Assembly: GCA_030148005.1 (NCBI GenBank)
Contig: JASBUI010000018.1
Span: 1 to 64,000, forward strand
Length of the DNA: 64,000 bases
Direction of reading: 5' to 3'
DNA from: Paracoccaceae bacterium
Lineage (GTDB): Bacteria; Pseudomonadota; Alphaproteobacteria; Rhodobacterales; Rhodobacteraceae
Every line of letters starts with the position of its first letter. Within the stretch, counting starts at the first letter, position 1. Below are positions 8,263 through 17,842 of this stretch, in pieces. The notes under the pieces were generated by a model that did not search any database, was not told the origin of the DNA, and worked only from the letters and a program-made list of their open reading frames with translations. Position numbers and translations under genes: made by a program.

Positions 8263-9069
8263 TCACCAGTTCTCGATGATGTCGACGGCCTGTTGCGCTG
8301 TATCGACAAAGCGGAAAAGCTGAAGGTCCTTTTCTGATATCGTTCCGGCCTCGGCCAGAGCTTCCCAGTTGATGATCTTCTTCCAGAACTCGCGCCCGAA
8401 CAGAAGGAACGGCACGCTTTCCATCCGGCCGGTCTGAATAAGGGTCAGGCTTTCGAACATCTCGTCCAGCGTGCCAAAGCCGCCGGGAAAGACGGCTATC
8501 GCCTTGGCGCGCATCAGGAAATGCATTTTACGTATCGCGAAATAATGGAAGTTAAAGCACAGCTCGGGCGTCACATACTCATTCGGCGCCTGTTCGTGCG
8601 GCAAGACGATGTTCAAACCGATAGAGACACCCCCCGCATCAACCGCGCCGCGATTGCCCGCCTCCATCACGCCGGGGCCGCCGCCCGTGACGATGACGTT
8701 TTCTCGGCTGTCGCTTTCCAGCGATTTCAGCGTCATCAGCCGCGAAAACTCTCGCGCCTGATCATAATATGTAGAAAGTGCGGCCAGCGTCGGCGTGCGC
8801 GCCTTGTCCTTGTGGGCAGGCTCGGGGATGCGGGCGCCGCCGAACAGAACGATGGTGCTGTCGATGCCGCGTTCCTCAAGGAACATCTCGGGCTTGAGCA
8901 GTTCAAGCTGAAGCCGGACGGGCCGCAGTTCGGGCCGGCAAAGGAAATCTTCGTCGTCAAAGGCCAGCCGGTAGGCAGGCGCGCGGGTCTGCGGCGTGTC
9001 TGGAACATGGGTCGCGGTTTCGCGATCCTGATTGCTGTGGCGGAACGGATGCTTGCGATGGTCATTCAT
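8263..9069 (-). CDS. LOG family protein (TIGR00730-type nucleotide phosphoribohydrolase fold)
   Basis: 268 residues. The Rossmann-like LOG core carries GGGPGVMEAGNRGA and PGGFGTLDE, the two motifs of cytokinin riboside 5'-monophosphate phosphoribohydrolases and bacterial nucleotide 5'-monophosphate nucleosidases (PpnN-like). These release a free base and ribose 5-phosphate. About 70 residues precede the core, longer than the short plant-type LOG. Often mis-annotated as lysine decarboxylase. ATG start at 9069, divergent from the dehydratase gene with a 77-base gap. Substrate not determinable from sequence. Confidence 0.88.
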   Translation of the reverse strand: MNDHRKHPFRHSNQDRETATHVPDTPQTRAPAYRLAFDDEDFLCRPELRPVRLQLELLKPEMFLEERGIDSTIVLFGGARIPEPAHKDKARTPTLAALSTYYDQAREFSRLMTLKSLESDSRENVIVTGGGPGVMEAGNRGAVDAGGVSIGLNIVLPHEQAPNEYVTPELCFNFHYFAIRKMHFLMRAKAIAVFPGGFGTLDEMFESLTLIQTGRMESVPFLLFGREFWKKIINWEALAEAGTISEKDLQLFRFVDTAQQAVDIIENW

Positions 9070-9146
9070 GGATCATTCCCTTGCGTTCAGCTGTCCAAGA
9101 AGGCCTTATCCGAGCGAACGGTACAAAGCCAGAGCGAGGGGACGCA

Positions 9147-10106
9147 ATGACCGCGTGGACAACTGAAATATCGGCCGCGGCCAAACGGATTGCACCCTAT
9201 GCCCGGCGCACGCCTGTCATGGCCGGTGTCGATCTGGGGCTGGGGCGCCCTGTTGACCTGAAGCTTGAGCAGATGCAGCACACCGGAAGCTTCAAGGCGC
9301 GCGGTGCCTTCAACACCCTTTTGTCCAGCGAAGTGCCCAAAGCGGGCATCGTGGCGGCATCGGGCGGCAACCACGGGGCGGCCGTGGCCTATGCGGCGGC
9401 GAGCCTTGGGATAAAGGCGCGCATCTATGTCCCGGAAATTGCCGGACCGGCCAAGATCGCCCTGATCGAAGAGGCGGGCGCCGATCTGGTGGTGGTTTCA
9501 GGCGTCTATGCCAAGGCGCTGGAAGAGGCGCGCGCCTACGAGGCCGAAACCGGCGCGATGCAGATCCACGCCTATGACGCGCCGATGACGGTGATCGGGC
9601 AGGGCACGGCGATGATGGAATGGGAAGAGCAGGGGCTTGCCGCCGATACCGTTCTGATCGCGGTGGGTGGCGGCGGGCTTATCGCCGGGGCGCTGGCATG
9701 GCTTCAGGGGCGGCGCAAGGTCGTCGCGGTAGAGCCTGATCTGGCCCCGACGCTGAACCGCGCGCTGGCAGAAGGGCCAGACACGGTGGTTGAGGTCAGC
9801 GGCGTGGCGGCCAACGCGCTGGGCGCCACGCGGATCGGTTCGATCTGTCACGGGCTTGCCGCCGAGGCGGGCATCACCTCTGTCACCGTCCCGGACGAGG
9901 CGATCACCAAGGCGCAAGCCATCCTGTGGCGGCAGCTGCGCCAGTTGGTCGAGCCTGCGGGCGCCACGGCGCTGGCGGCATTGATCAGCGGCGCCTACAA
10001 GCCCGCCGAGGGCGAAAGGGTGGCCGTTCTGGTTTGCGGCGGGAATATCGCCCCCGATCCTCTGGCCGCCCCTGTGGCAGGGCGCCGCGCCAAACCCCAA
10101 GGCTGA
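9147..10106 (+). CDS. PLP-dependent threonine/serine dehydratase family protein
   Basis: 319 residues from the ATG at 9147, supported by AGGGG seven bases upstream; the open frame begins earlier at 9081. Fold-type II PLP enzyme with the lysine in TGSFKARGAF (K50) and a glycine loop GGGGL that binds the phosphate. Length and the absence of a regulatory ACT domain fit catabolic threonine dehydratase or serine racemase-like enzymes rather than IlvA. Exact substrate (Thr, Ser or a hydroxy-aspartate) cannot be told. Confidence 0.85.
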   Translation: MTAWTTEISAAAKRIAPYARRTPVMAGVDLGLGRPVDLKLEQMQHTGSFKARGAFNTLLSSEVPKAGIVAASGGNHGAAVAYAAASLGIKARIYVPEIAGPAKIALIEEAGADLVVVSGVYAKALEEARAYEAETGAMQIHAYDAPMTVIGQGTAMMEWEEQGLAADTVLIAVGGGGLIAGALAWLQGRRKVVAVEPDLAPTLNRALAEGPDTVVEVSGVAANALGATRIGSICHGLAAEAGITSVTVPDEAITKAQAILWRQLRQLVEPAGATALAALISGAYKPAEGERVAVLVCGGNIAPDPLAAPVAGRRAKPQG

Positions 10107-10173
10107 TTGCGCCGCGCCGCGCCTGCGGCTATAGCGCCCTGAACCGCTGAAATTGCCCGAGGGGAACCTGAAG

Positions 10174-11001
10174 ATGTCAAACGCTCAACTTGAGACCGCA
10201 ATCGAGGCCGCATGGGAGGCCCGTGACACGATCACGCCGGCCACCACGGGCGAGACGCGCGAAGCCATCGAGGAAACGTTGAGCGCGCTGGACAGCGGCA
10301 AGCTTCGCGTGGCTGAACCCCGCGACGGTGGCAAGTGGCACGTCAACCAATGGGCAAAGAAGGCCGTTCTTTTGTCCTTCCGCCTGAACGACATGGAAAC
10401 GATCCCCGGCGGCAACGGCGCATCGACATGGTGGGACAAGGTGCCCAGCAAGTTCGACGGCTGGGGCGATAACCAGTGGCGCGAAGCCGGTTTCCGCGCC
10501 GTGCCGGGATCAATCGTCCGCCGCTCGGCCTATATCGCCAAGGGCGTGGTCCTGATGCCGTCTTTCGTGAACATCGGCGCCTATGTCGACGAAGGTTCCA
10601 TGGTCGATGGCTGGGCCACGGTCGGATCATGCGCGCAGATCGGCAAGAACGTGCACCTGTCCGGCGGCGTTGGTATCGGCGGTGTGCTTGAGCCGATGCA
10701 GGCCGGACCGACCATCATCGAAGACAACTGTTTCATCGGCGCCCGCTCTGAGGTTGTCGAGGGCTGTATCGTGCGCGAGGGTTCGGTTCTGGGCATGGGC
10801 GTATTCATCGGCCAGTCGACCAAGATCGTCGATCGCGAAACCGGTGAGGTCATGTATGGCGAAGTGCCGCCGGGTTCGGTTGTTGTTGCAGGCTCTATGC
10901 CTTCCAAGAACGGCGTAAGCCTTTACTGCGCCGTGATCGTCAAGCGCGTTGACGAAAAGACACGCTCAAAAACATCGATCAACGATCTTTTGCGCGACTG
11001 A
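10174..11001 (+). CDS. dapD: 2,3,4,5-tetrahydropyridine-2,6-dicarboxylate N-succinyltransferase
   Basis: 275 residues, the usual DapD length, from the ATG at 10174 with GAGGGG nine bases upstream. It transfers succinyl from succinyl-CoA to tetrahydrodipicolinate in the lysine and meso-diaminopimelate pathway. The middle and C-terminal parts are a left-handed beta-helix of hexapeptide repeats ([16 protein letters not shown] and similar). dapE follows 4.6 kb downstream on the same strand, the two being separated by a small unknown gene and three genes on the other strand. Confidence 0.96.
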   Translation: MSNAQLETAIEAAWEARDTITPATTGETREAIEETLSALDSGKLRVAEPRDGGKWHVNQWAKKAVLLSFRLNDMETIPGGNGASTWWDKVPSKFDGWGDNQWREAGFRAVPGSIVRRSAYIAKGVVLMPSFVNIGAYVDEGSMVDGWATVGSCAQIGKNVHLSGGVGIGGVLEPMQAGPTIIEDNCFIGARSEVVEGCIVREGSVLGMGVFIGQSTKIVDRETGEVMYGEVPPGSVVVAGSMPSKNGVSLYCAVIVKRVDEKTRSKTSINDLLRD

Positions 11002-11044
11002 TCCTATCTAGGCGATTGAAGGCCCGCCGCCGGCGCGCGCGGGC

Positions 11045-12121
11045 CTAGCGGTTGCTATAGCCTGCGCCAAACCAGCGGGTGACCAGCCGTTCATAGGTGC
11101 CATCCTCGCGCAGTTTCAGAAGGCTGCGGTTGAAATCCTCGCGCAGGGGGCTGCCCGACGGAAGCGCCATGCCGTAGTTTTCAGGCTTGAACACCTGCCC
11201 CACAAGCCGCGCTTTGCCCACGCCGGCGGTCTGCGCGTAATAGGCAAGGATCGGGCCGTCAAAGACCACCGCGTCAAGCGTGCCCTCTTCAAAGGCATTC
11301 AGAAGATCGGCAAGATCGTCGAAAGCCTGAAAGCCGATCCCGCGCAGTTCAAGAAAGCCTGCCGCCGTCGCACCCTGAATGGTGCCAACGCGGCGGCTGT
11401 CGAGATCGCTAAGTTTGCTGACATTGGTCTGGATCGCCTCGACCGTCATCGCCGCCGTGATCTTTGCCACGAAGACCGAGACGATAAAAAGGCTGGCCAC
11501 GACCATCAGAACGGCAAAGACCCGCCCCGGCCTTGAGCGCGGCATGCGTTCTTCAAAGCCGCCGTTGACCACAAGGTTTAGCGCCCACCAGAAAGAGGGG
11601 AACATCGCCTCGCGCATGGGTCTGTTGAAATACTCCTGCGCCCGGCGTTCAAAGGCCCACATAAGCATGCCCCCGCCAAAGAGCAGGCCAAAGGCCAGAA
11701 GCACCGCGATCAGGATATCGAGCGTAAACAGCGCCGAAATGATCGAATTGCCGCCCTCTGAATAGGGCAGCATGATCCGCAGCCCGCTTTCAAAGATCGG
11801 CTGTGAGAAATCCATCACCTCTTCGCGCGTGGCGGTGATCGAAATATTGGCGATGGCCCCGTCGGCGGTGCCGTCCTGAACCGCCATCAGCATATCGCCA
11901 AACTTATCCATCCGCGCCATGCGGTAGCTAAGCCCAAGATCCTTGGCGATCGCGTCGAACAGATCGATGCTAAAGCCCACGTCGCGGCCATTCTCGACCA
12001 TAGAGAAGGGCGGGCGCGTCACCGTTGCGATCACCAGTTGATTGTCTTGTGCACGCGCCGGGGTATCCACCCCCGCGAAAACCGCGATTAGCGTCAGTGC
12101 CACGAATGTCAGTAAACGCAT
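11045..12121 (-). CDS. ionotropic-glutamate-receptor-like channel (periplasmic-binding domain split by a pore module)
   Basis: 358 residues. Signal peptide (1-24), then half of a type II solute-binding domain (about 27-125, with the amino-acid-binding GFSIDLFDAIAK and ATREEVMDFS blocks). Next come transmembrane helix about 132-155, a re-entrant pore segment about 173-190 and a second helix about 200-222. The second half of the binding domain follows (about 228-355). This is the domain order of prokaryotic glutamate receptors such as GluR0. The pore segment reads SFWWALNLVVNGGFEE, without the potassium filter TVGYG. No transport operon is near, and automatic tools will call it an ABC substrate-binding protein. 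Confidence 0.85.
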   Translation of the reverse strand: MRLLTFVALTLIAVFAGVDTPARAQDNQLVIATVTRPPFSMVENGRDVGFSIDLFDAIAKDLGLSYRMARMDKFGDMLMAVQDGTADGAIANISITATREEVMDFSQPIFESGLRIMLPYSEGGNSIISALFTLDILIAVLLAFGLLFGGGMLMWAFERRAQEYFNRPMREAMFPSFWWALNLVVNGGFEERMPRSRPGRVFAVLMVVASLFIVSVFVAKITAAMTVEAIQTNVSKLSDLDSRRVGTIQGATAAGFLELRGIGFQAFDDLADLLNAFEEGTLDAVVFDGPILAYYAQTAGVGKARLVGQVFKPENYGMALPSGSPLREDFNRSLLKLREDGTYERLVTRWFGAGYSNR

Positions 12122-12222
12122 GCCAGTTTCCCCATTTCATCTCAGGAATTGCCGATGCAGCCGGAAAAGGCAATGGTTTTGAGCATCTTGACATGGCCCA
12201 TGTGGCAAGGGCACGTAGCCGC

Positions 12223-12552
12223 ATGGCAAAAGAGAACTCAAAACAGCGCGTCTATACCCTGCTTGTCGAAGTGGGCCGCAAGGATGGTGACGGGCTTCCC
12301 AAGGGGGCAACCGGCGCTGCGCTTATGTGCTATGCCAGCGGCGTGGATGAGGCAGAGGCCGTGCGCGAAACGGTTGCGATCCTCAAACAGGCCGATATGG
12401 CCCCGCTTGATGTCTCGGGCTATGGCACGCTTGAAGAGCGCCTGAAGGAAGGCCACGACATTCCTGAAAGTGAGCGTGAGATGATGCAGCGCGCGCTTGA
12501 GGAAAACAGCGTGATCGTCGCGCAGATGACGCCGTTCTTCGACAAATCCTAA
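12223..12552 (+). CDS. small conserved-looking protein of unknown function
   Basis: 109 residues from the ATG at 12223 (AAGGG upstream, slightly far at 11 bases); an in-frame ATG at 12193 is possible. Not recognised. It looks like a compact soluble alpha/beta protein: a beta-strand-like start (RVYTLLVEVGR), then GATGAALMCYASGVDEAEAVRETVA and an acidic C-terminal helix. No signal peptide or membrane segment. Divergent from the receptor-channel gene with about 100 bases between. Codon use is like the neighbours, so it is probably a real gene. Confidence 0.7.
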   Translation: MAKENSKQRVYTLLVEVGRKDGDGLPKGATGAALMCYASGVDEAEAVRETVAILKQADMAPLDVSGYGTLEERLKEGHDIPESEREMMQRALEENSVIVAQMTPFFDKS

Positions 12553-12610
12553 GCTAGGGACCCAGCAAGATGCGACCCGCCGCGGCCGGTTCATCCGCGC
12601 CAGGCCAGCG

Positions 12611-13708
12611 CTAGCCGGTCATCACCGACTGAAGTGTCATTGCTTCGTAGTTGCGCAAGACCGGGCGGGCAGAGCCTGCGTGATGCGGCATGGTTTCGGG
12701 CGCGATGCCGCGCAGCATGGTTGTTTGCAAAAGCGCAGCATCAGTGCCGATCGCGCCGACATAAAGGCTTTCAAGCTGGCAACCGGCGATGCGGATCACC
12801 TCATGCTGATCCAAAAGCACATGGTACAGTTTGACCGTCGGCCCCATCTTTTCCCAATGCGCCGAAACCCCGTTGACCAGATGGCGCGCCTGAACCAGCA
12901 CCTCATCTTCGCCAAAGAGATACTCAACCTCTGCGCCGGTGATCAAAAGACATTGCTCGGGCGAGACAAGGATATCGCGCGTCAGGCCGAAATAGGGCGC
13001 GCGCAGGCGGATCGGTTGGAACTGGCCGCGCGCGGGCACCTCGCGGGCGCCAACCCAGCGCACCGGCTGGGGACCGCTGTCTTGTGTCATCACCAGATCG
13101 CCCGGTTTCAACTGGTCAATCATGCGCGGCCCATCGGGGGTTTCCACGGGCGCATGCGGGGCGATGCAGGCCGAAAGGCCGATCGGTTCAACCCCGGCGG
13201 AAAAGCCGAAATAGCTGACCGCCGTGTCGCCGGGCCGGCCCGCCGGGCGCAGCGACATCCGCTCGATGTCGTCAAAGCGGAACGGATGCGGGTTTGAAAG
13301 TTCGGACTGGTTCAGCGTCCCGCTGTCGAGGTTTTCGACCGAAAGCAGGCCCCATTTCTTGGACACATCCCATGAATAGGTAATCCGCGCCATGTCTTCG
13401 CGGCCCCGAAAGCGCGCATTGACGCGATGCTTTTGCCGCACCGGGCCGTCCTCGAACTCTATCTCTACATGCTGATTGGCCTGGATCGTGACCGAAAAGC
13501 GCACCGGGGCGTCGCCCGTGCGGCGATAGTTGATCAGCTTGTGGCGCCCCTCTGGTCCGGGTTCAAACCGGGCCTCGATGACGAAAGTGCCGATCTTCAG
13601 GAAAGTGTCTGACGCTTCAAGCCCCAGTGACGAATTGGCCGGTTTGCGTTGCAGGCCCTGGCGCGAAAACACCGGGTCCACGAAATCGCAAAGGGCAAGC
13701 CAAGTCAT
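12611..13708 (-). CDS. Hint-domain protein with degenerate Hint motifs
   Basis: 365 residues. The first 175 residues are a beta-rich domain of unknown type. From C181 a Hedgehog/intein-like (Hint_2) domain follows: CIAPHAPVETPDG, then LKPGDLVMTQDSGPQPVRWVG. The equivalent of the conserved SPxHR block reads SPEQC (249-253), so the histidine is lost, and the entry motif CFxxGT is CIAPHA. Autoprocessing is therefore doubtful. It lies 81 bases after the larger Hint gene on the same strand and may be a diverged partner or a duplicate. No signal peptide; such proteins are thought to be exported by type I systems. Confidence 0.8.
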   Translation of the reverse strand: MTWLALCDFVDPVFSRQGLQRKPANSSLGLEASDTFLKIGTFVIEARFEPGPEGRHKLINYRRTGDAPVRFSVTIQANQHVEIEFEDGPVRQKHRVNARFRGREDMARITYSWDVSKKWGLLSVENLDSGTLNQSELSNPHPFRFDDIERMSLRPAGRPGDTAVSYFGFSAGVEPIGLSACIAPHAPVETPDGPRMIDQLKPGDLVMTQDSGPQPVRWVGAREVPARGQFQPIRLRAPYFGLTRDILVSPEQCLLITGAEVEYLFGEDEVLVQARHLVNGVSAHWEKMGPTVKLYHVLLDQHEVIRIAGCQLESLYVGAIGTDAALLQTTMLRGIAPETMPHHAGSARPVLRNYEAMTLQSVMTG

Positions 13709-13789
13709 CGCGCGGCCACCCGATCGCCCGCCGGGATGCGGGAAAGTGCGGGCGCAGCCCCTGTTGCGGTGTCTTTCATTCCCATCCCC

Positions 13790-15367
13790 TTAGGCCGCCA
13801 CGGCTTTGGCAAACAGTACCTCGGCCTCGAACGCTTTGAGCGTCCGGCGTGCTGATCTGCTGTACCCATCACCGGTCTGGGGGTCAATTTCCGGAAAGAG
13901 CGTGCAGATCTCGCGCACCAGCTCTTCTTCGAAACAGCCCGTGGTTTGCGGCCCGGGCAGAAAGCTTTCGGTGGCAAGCCCGTCCGAATAGACCACCTGA
14001 TGGCGGTCAAACAGGAGGTGAATGTATTCGACCGTGCCGCCCGGCTGGGGCCGGACGCTGTGATCGTTGACCAGATGCTTGGCCGCCACCAGAACCTCTG
14101 GTTCGCCAAACAAAAGCTCGGCGTGGATGTCCTGAACCAGAATCCGGTGCTGGGGCGAAACAAGAAGCGTTTCGTGATCGCCGAAGGTGCCGGCCGCAAT
14201 GCAGATCGGCGCAAAATCGCCCGTCGCCGGAACCGTCCGAGAGCCGATCCAGCGCAGGGGCTGGGGCCCGTCATCATGCGTCACCACAAGATCGCCCGGC
14301 ACAAGGTCTTCGACCGGCACTTCGCCATCGGGCGTCAGGATCATCGTCCCGGCCACAAAGCAGGGGATCGAGTTGAGCGTGACAAAGCCGACATCGCTTT
14401 GGCCGGCAGAGCTGGAAACCTCATAAGTAAAGTTGACCGCTTCGACATCGGCGTCGGCGGTGACATCGATCGTGCCATCGGCGTTCAGCGTCAGCGTCTG
14501 GCCGGTGGCAAGCGTCACCGTGTCGCCCGCCACAACCGCCTGACCGTTCAGATGGGTGATCGTCAGCGTGCCGCCGGTGTTGTTGGTGTCATTGGCCAGC
14601 ACATCCAGCGTCTTTGTCCCCGAAGGCACGATGTTGATCGCGTCATCGGTGGCAACAAGGGTCGTCTGAATGCTTCCGCCCGCGATCAGCAGGTTGGAAT
14701 CATATGCGCTGTCGCCGGTATCGGCGATCCCGATCCGCAGTGAGTTCACCTGACCCGAAACCACCGGGATCTTCAGCGTCATGGTCAGGGTGAACCCGTC
14801 CATTTCGGTGTTGTAGGTGCTGCCCGTATTATCGACGTAAAGGTTCTGGTTGTCGGTCTGGTTGACGTTTCCGACACTGGTTGAGCCATCGCCAACCGAC
14901 AGCGGCACATGGGTGCCGTTGATCCAAACGCCGACGACGTCGTTATAGATGGAGTTGGCAAACTCAGGGTATTCGTCGGACGAAAAGACGAACTGCATCG
15001 TCATCGTATCGCCCGTGGGAATGAAATCGACGTCCATATAGGACGCGTCATAGGTCGGGCCACCGGCGATGGCGTCGAAATCGGCGTTGCCGTCGACGCC
15101 CTTGTTGTTGCTGCCCGTTGACGCGCTTTGGTTCGCGTCGCCCTTGCTATTGGTAAAGTTTCTGGCCCTGCCCGTCGACAGGATCACGCCCGTATCGCCC
15201 GGCGTGACATCCGGCGATACCGTGTCGCCGTTCGAATAGATGCCGGACGCGCGGTTGTCGCCTGTATAGCTGGCGCTGACGACGGTTACCCCGTCGCCAA
15301 AAATTTCCTGAGCCATCGCGGTTGCGTTGGCGCCTGTGTTAACTGGCAGCTTAGATGCTGCAACCAT
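13790..15367 (-). CDS. choice-of-anchor L / Ig-like / Hint-domain secreted protein
   Basis: 525 residues from the ATG at 15367 (GGTGGGG six bases upstream; a GTG at 15382 is the alternative). Residues about 1-235 are a choice-of-anchor L domain (IFGDGVTVVSASYTGDN, VFSSDEYPEFANS). About 240-333 form a cadherin- or VCBS-like Ig fold (DDAINIVPSGTKTLDVLAND). From C336 there is an intact-looking Hint domain: CFVAGTMILTPDGE, LVPGDLVVT and SPQHRILV (404-411). There is no Sec signal; the acidic, Gly/Asp-rich composition suits type I export. Likely a cell-surface or released adhesin-like protein. Hint activity (self-cleavage) is inferred from motifs only. Confidence 0.85.
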   Translation of the reverse strand: MVAASKLPVNTGANATAMAQEIFGDGVTVVSASYTGDNRASGIYSNGDTVSPDVTPGDTGVILSTGRARNFTNSKGDANQSASTGSNNKGVDGNADFDAIAGGPTYDASYMDVDFIPTGDTMTMQFVFSSDEYPEFANSIYNDVVGVWINGTHVPLSVGDGSTSVGNVNQTDNQNLYVDNTGSTYNTEMDGFTLTMTLKIPVVSGQVNSLRIGIADTGDSAYDSNLLIAGGSIQTTLVATDDAINIVPSGTKTLDVLANDTNNTGGTLTITHLNGQAVVAGDTVTLATGQTLTLNADGTIDVTADADVEAVNFTYEVSSSAGQSDVGFVTLNSIPCFVAGTMILTPDGEVPVEDLVPGDLVVTHDDGPQPLRWIGSRTVPATGDFAPICIAAGTFGDHETLLVSPQHRILVQDIHAELLFGEPEVLVAAKHLVNDHSVRPQPGGTVEYIHLLFDRHQVVYSDGLATESFLPGPQTTGCFEEELVREICTLFPEIDPQTGDGYSRSARRTLKAFEAEVLFAKAVAA

Positions 15368-15620
15368 GCCTGCCCCACCCACTTGGAGGCATGCAACAAC
15401 AGGCGAGATACCGGCACAGAAGTATGCGCATTCCGGGGTATCGCTCGAACGTGACCCTTTGCGGGTCGCCTGTATTTGTGCCCTGCCTCGGGTCTTGAAA
15501 TTCCGCAGTTTTTCCGCGGTTAACGAATTATTAGGGGATTAAAAAAAATTATCAAAGCAAGAACAGAGTTTTTTCGCGTTTCGGCCTTGAGTGTGTTCAA
15601 AACACACGCAAAATGGCCAC

Positions 15621-16769
15621 ATGAATGACACAATTGATCCCGTTGACCTTACGTTAAGATTAGTCCGATGCCCATCGGTGACCCCAAATGAAGCGGGCGC
15701 GCTCGTGCTGCTCGAGAAGCTTTTGAGCAGTGCGGGTTTCGAATGCACCCGCGTTGATCGGGGCGAGGTTTCCAACCTTTACGCGCGCTGGGGCCGCAGG
15801 GGCGCAAACCGCGCCTTTGGCTTTAACGGCCATACCGACGTGGTGCCGATCGGCAATCGCGAGGATTGGAGCGTTGATCCCTTTGGCGCAGAGATCAAGG
15901 AAGGGTTCCTTTACGGGCGAGGCGCAACCGACATGAAGTCGGGCGTTGCCGCCTTTGCCGCCGCCGCCATTGATTTCGTCCGGCAAAGCCCGCCTGACGG
16001 CGCCATCATTCTGGCCATCACCGGCGACGAAGAGGGCGACGCGATCGACGGAACGACCGCTCTTCTGGATTGGATGGCCGCCGAGGGTGAGACGATGGAT
16101 GTCTGCCTTGTGGGCGAGCCGACCTGCCCCGACAAGATGGGCGAGATGATCAAGATCGGGCGGCGCGGGTCGATGACGGCCTATTTCACGGCGCGCGGGC
16201 TTCAGGGCCATTCGGCCTATCCCCAGCGCGCGCGCAACCCGGTGCCGGCGCTGGCCCGGCTTGTCGACAGGTTGGCGCAGGCCACGCTTGACGAAGGGAC
16301 CGATCACTTTGACGCCTCGACACTTGCGGTGACGACCTTTGACACGGGCAATCCGGCCAACAACGTCATTCCCGCCAGTTGCCGCGCTACCGTCAACATC
16401 CGTTTCAACGACGCCCATAGCTCGGAAAGCCTGACAAAATGGCTGAGCGATGAGGCCGCCGCGGTTGCAAAGGAAACCGGAATAGACATCACGATGACGG
16501 TCAAAGTGTCCGGCGAAAGCTTTGTCACTCCGCCGGGCGCCTTGTCAGAGCTTGTCGCAGGCGCGGTTGAGGCCGAGACCGGCGTCACACCGGTCTTGTC
16601 CACCAGCGGCGGTACCTCGGATGCCCGTTTCGTCAAGAACCACTGCCCGGTGGTCGAGTTTGGCCTTGTCGGGCGCAGCATGCATCAGGTCGACGAGCGG
16701 GTGCAGGTTTCGCAAATCCACCAGCTGAAATCGATCTATACCCGCATCCTGCGCGACTATTTCGCATGA
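15621..16769 (+). CDS. dapE: N-succinyl-L,L-diaminopimelate desuccinylase
   Basis: 382 residues from the ATG at 15621; the open frame begins ten codons earlier but family N-termini start here. Zinc-dependent M20 amidohydrolase that yields L,L-diaminopimelate and succinate. Metal ligands are in GHTDVVP (H71), TDMKSG (D104) and GDEEGD with the catalytic Glu (137-138). The dimerisation lid domain lies in the middle. Its stop overlaps the start of the GNAT gene (ATGA), so the two are coupled. The 250-base region upstream is AT-rich and probably carries its promoter. Confidence 0.95.
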   Translation: MNDTIDPVDLTLRLVRCPSVTPNEAGALVLLEKLLSSAGFECTRVDRGEVSNLYARWGRRGANRAFGFNGHTDVVPIGNREDWSVDPFGAEIKEGFLYGRGATDMKSGVAAFAAAAIDFVRQSPPDGAIILAITGDEEGDAIDGTTALLDWMAAEGETMDVCLVGEPTCPDKMGEMIKIGRRGSMTAYFTARGLQGHSAYPQRARNPVPALARLVDRLAQATLDEGTDHFDASTLAVTTFDTGNPANNVIPASCRATVNIRFNDAHSSESLTKWLSDEAAAVAKETGIDITMTVKVSGESFVTPPGALSELVAGAVEAETGVTPVLSTSGGTSDARFVKNHCPVVEFGLVGRSMHQVDERVQVSQIHQLKSIYTRILRDYFA

Positions 16770-17188
16770 CCGCCCAGATCGTTGAAACGCGCGACATCGA
16801 CACCTGCCTGAAACTGCGAGAGGCGGTTTTCACCCACGAGCAGGGGGTCAGCAGGCAAGAGGATCAGGACGGTCTGGACGACAGCGCGCGGCATCTTCTG
16901 GCAACGGCCGATGGTGTTCCGGTGGGCACGGCGCGGCTGTTGGCCAAGGGCAGCATCGGCAAGATCGGCCGCGTCTGCGTTCTGCCGCAGTTTCGCGGGC
17001 AGGGCCTTGGCGTTACACTTATCGAAAAATCGCTGGAGCTTTTTCGCAACACGCCCCGGATCGACCGCGCCCGTCTAAGCGCGCAGGTCCCGGCGCTGGG
17101 CTTATACGAAAAGCTGGGCTTTCGCGCGCATGGCCCCGAGTATCTGGACGCCGGGATTTTGCACCGCGACATGGACCTGCCCCTGTGA
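16766..17188 (+). CDS. GNAT-family N-acetyltransferase
   Basis: 140 residues. Acetyl-CoA-binding signature [20 protein letters not shown] followed by the LYEKLGF motif, as in the ElaA/YjcF-like group of small GNATs. It overlaps the dapE stop by four bases and the next gene starts inside its stop codon, so dapE, this gene and the DUF2064 gene form one coupled unit. The acceptor substrate is unknown. Confidence 0.88.
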   Translation: MTAQIVETRDIDTCLKLREAVFTHEQGVSRQEDQDGLDDSARHLLATADGVPVGTARLLAKGSIGKIGRVCVLPQFRGQGLGVTLIEKSLELFRNTPRIDRARLSAQVPALGLYEKLGFRAHGPEYLDAGILHRDMDLPL

Positions 17189-17781
17189 GACGCCCCCGCC
17201 TTGTCGTGATGCTGAAAGAGCCGCGCGCGGGGCGGGTCAAGACAAGGCTGGGCCGCGATATCGGCATGACCGCCGCCGCGTGGTGGTTTCGCCATCAAAG
17301 CGCGTCGATCCTGCGGCGGCTGGATGACCCGCGCTGGCAACTTGTCATCGCCGCAAGCCCCGACCGCGCCGCAAGCACCTGCCGCATCTGGCCTGCGCAT
17401 CTGCCGCGCATGGCGCAGGGCGGAGGCGATCTGGGCCAGCGCATGGCCGGCATCATCCACCGTTTGCGCCCGGACCCGGTGGTCATCATCGGCGGAGATA
17501 TTCCCGGCATCATGCCGATCCATATTGCTCAGGCTTTTGGGGCGCTTGGGTCCGCGCCCCTGACATTCGGGCCAGCCGATGACGGCGGTTACTGGCTTAT
17601 CGGATTTTCCGGCCCGCGCCCGCCGCCCGCCGGTTTTCTAAGCGGCGTCAGATGGTCGACGCGCCACGCGCTTGCCGACAGTATCGCCACCGCCCCGGAC
17701 CTGCGCCACCGGCTTGTCGCAACGCTTGGCGATGTAGACACCGCCGCCGATCTGGCGGTGTTGCCGCGTCATTTCCCTTGA
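17185..17781 (+). CDS. TIGR04282/DUF2064 family glycosyltransferase-like protein
   Basis: 198 residues with a GTG start at 17185 overlapping the upstream stop (GTGA). Nucleotidyl-/glycosyltransferase A fold: N-terminal MLKEPRAGRVKTRLG, then the GGDIPG and ADDGGYWLIG motifs characteristic of the family. Function of the family is not established; members are often near glycosyltransferases or lipid genes. Third gene of the dapE unit. Confidence 0.82.
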   Translation: MRRPRLVVMLKEPRAGRVKTRLGRDIGMTAAAWWFRHQSASILRRLDDPRWQLVIAASPDRAASTCRIWPAHLPRMAQGGGDLGQRMAGIIHRLRPDPVVIIGGDIPGIMPIHIAQAFGALGSAPLTFGPADDGGYWLIGFSGPRPPPAGFLSGVRWSTRHALADSIATAPDLRHRLVATLGDVDTAADLAVLPRHFP

Positions 17782-17842
17782 AATATCGCCGCGCTGCGCG
17801 AGATTGTGTTCAGCCACGCGCACAAACCGGGATCGGACCAAT

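Noticed and set aside
11020-11046. AGGCCCGC/GCGGGCCT hairpin between dapD and the channel gene as a terminator
   Set aside because: No T-run on either strand; GC-rich hairpins of this kind are common by chance at this base composition.
12611-15367. Hint genes as a true intein or homing element
   Set aside because: No homing endonuclease domain and no C-extein or split host protein; the Hint domain is near the C-terminus of the larger secreted-type protein and at the C-terminus of the smaller one.
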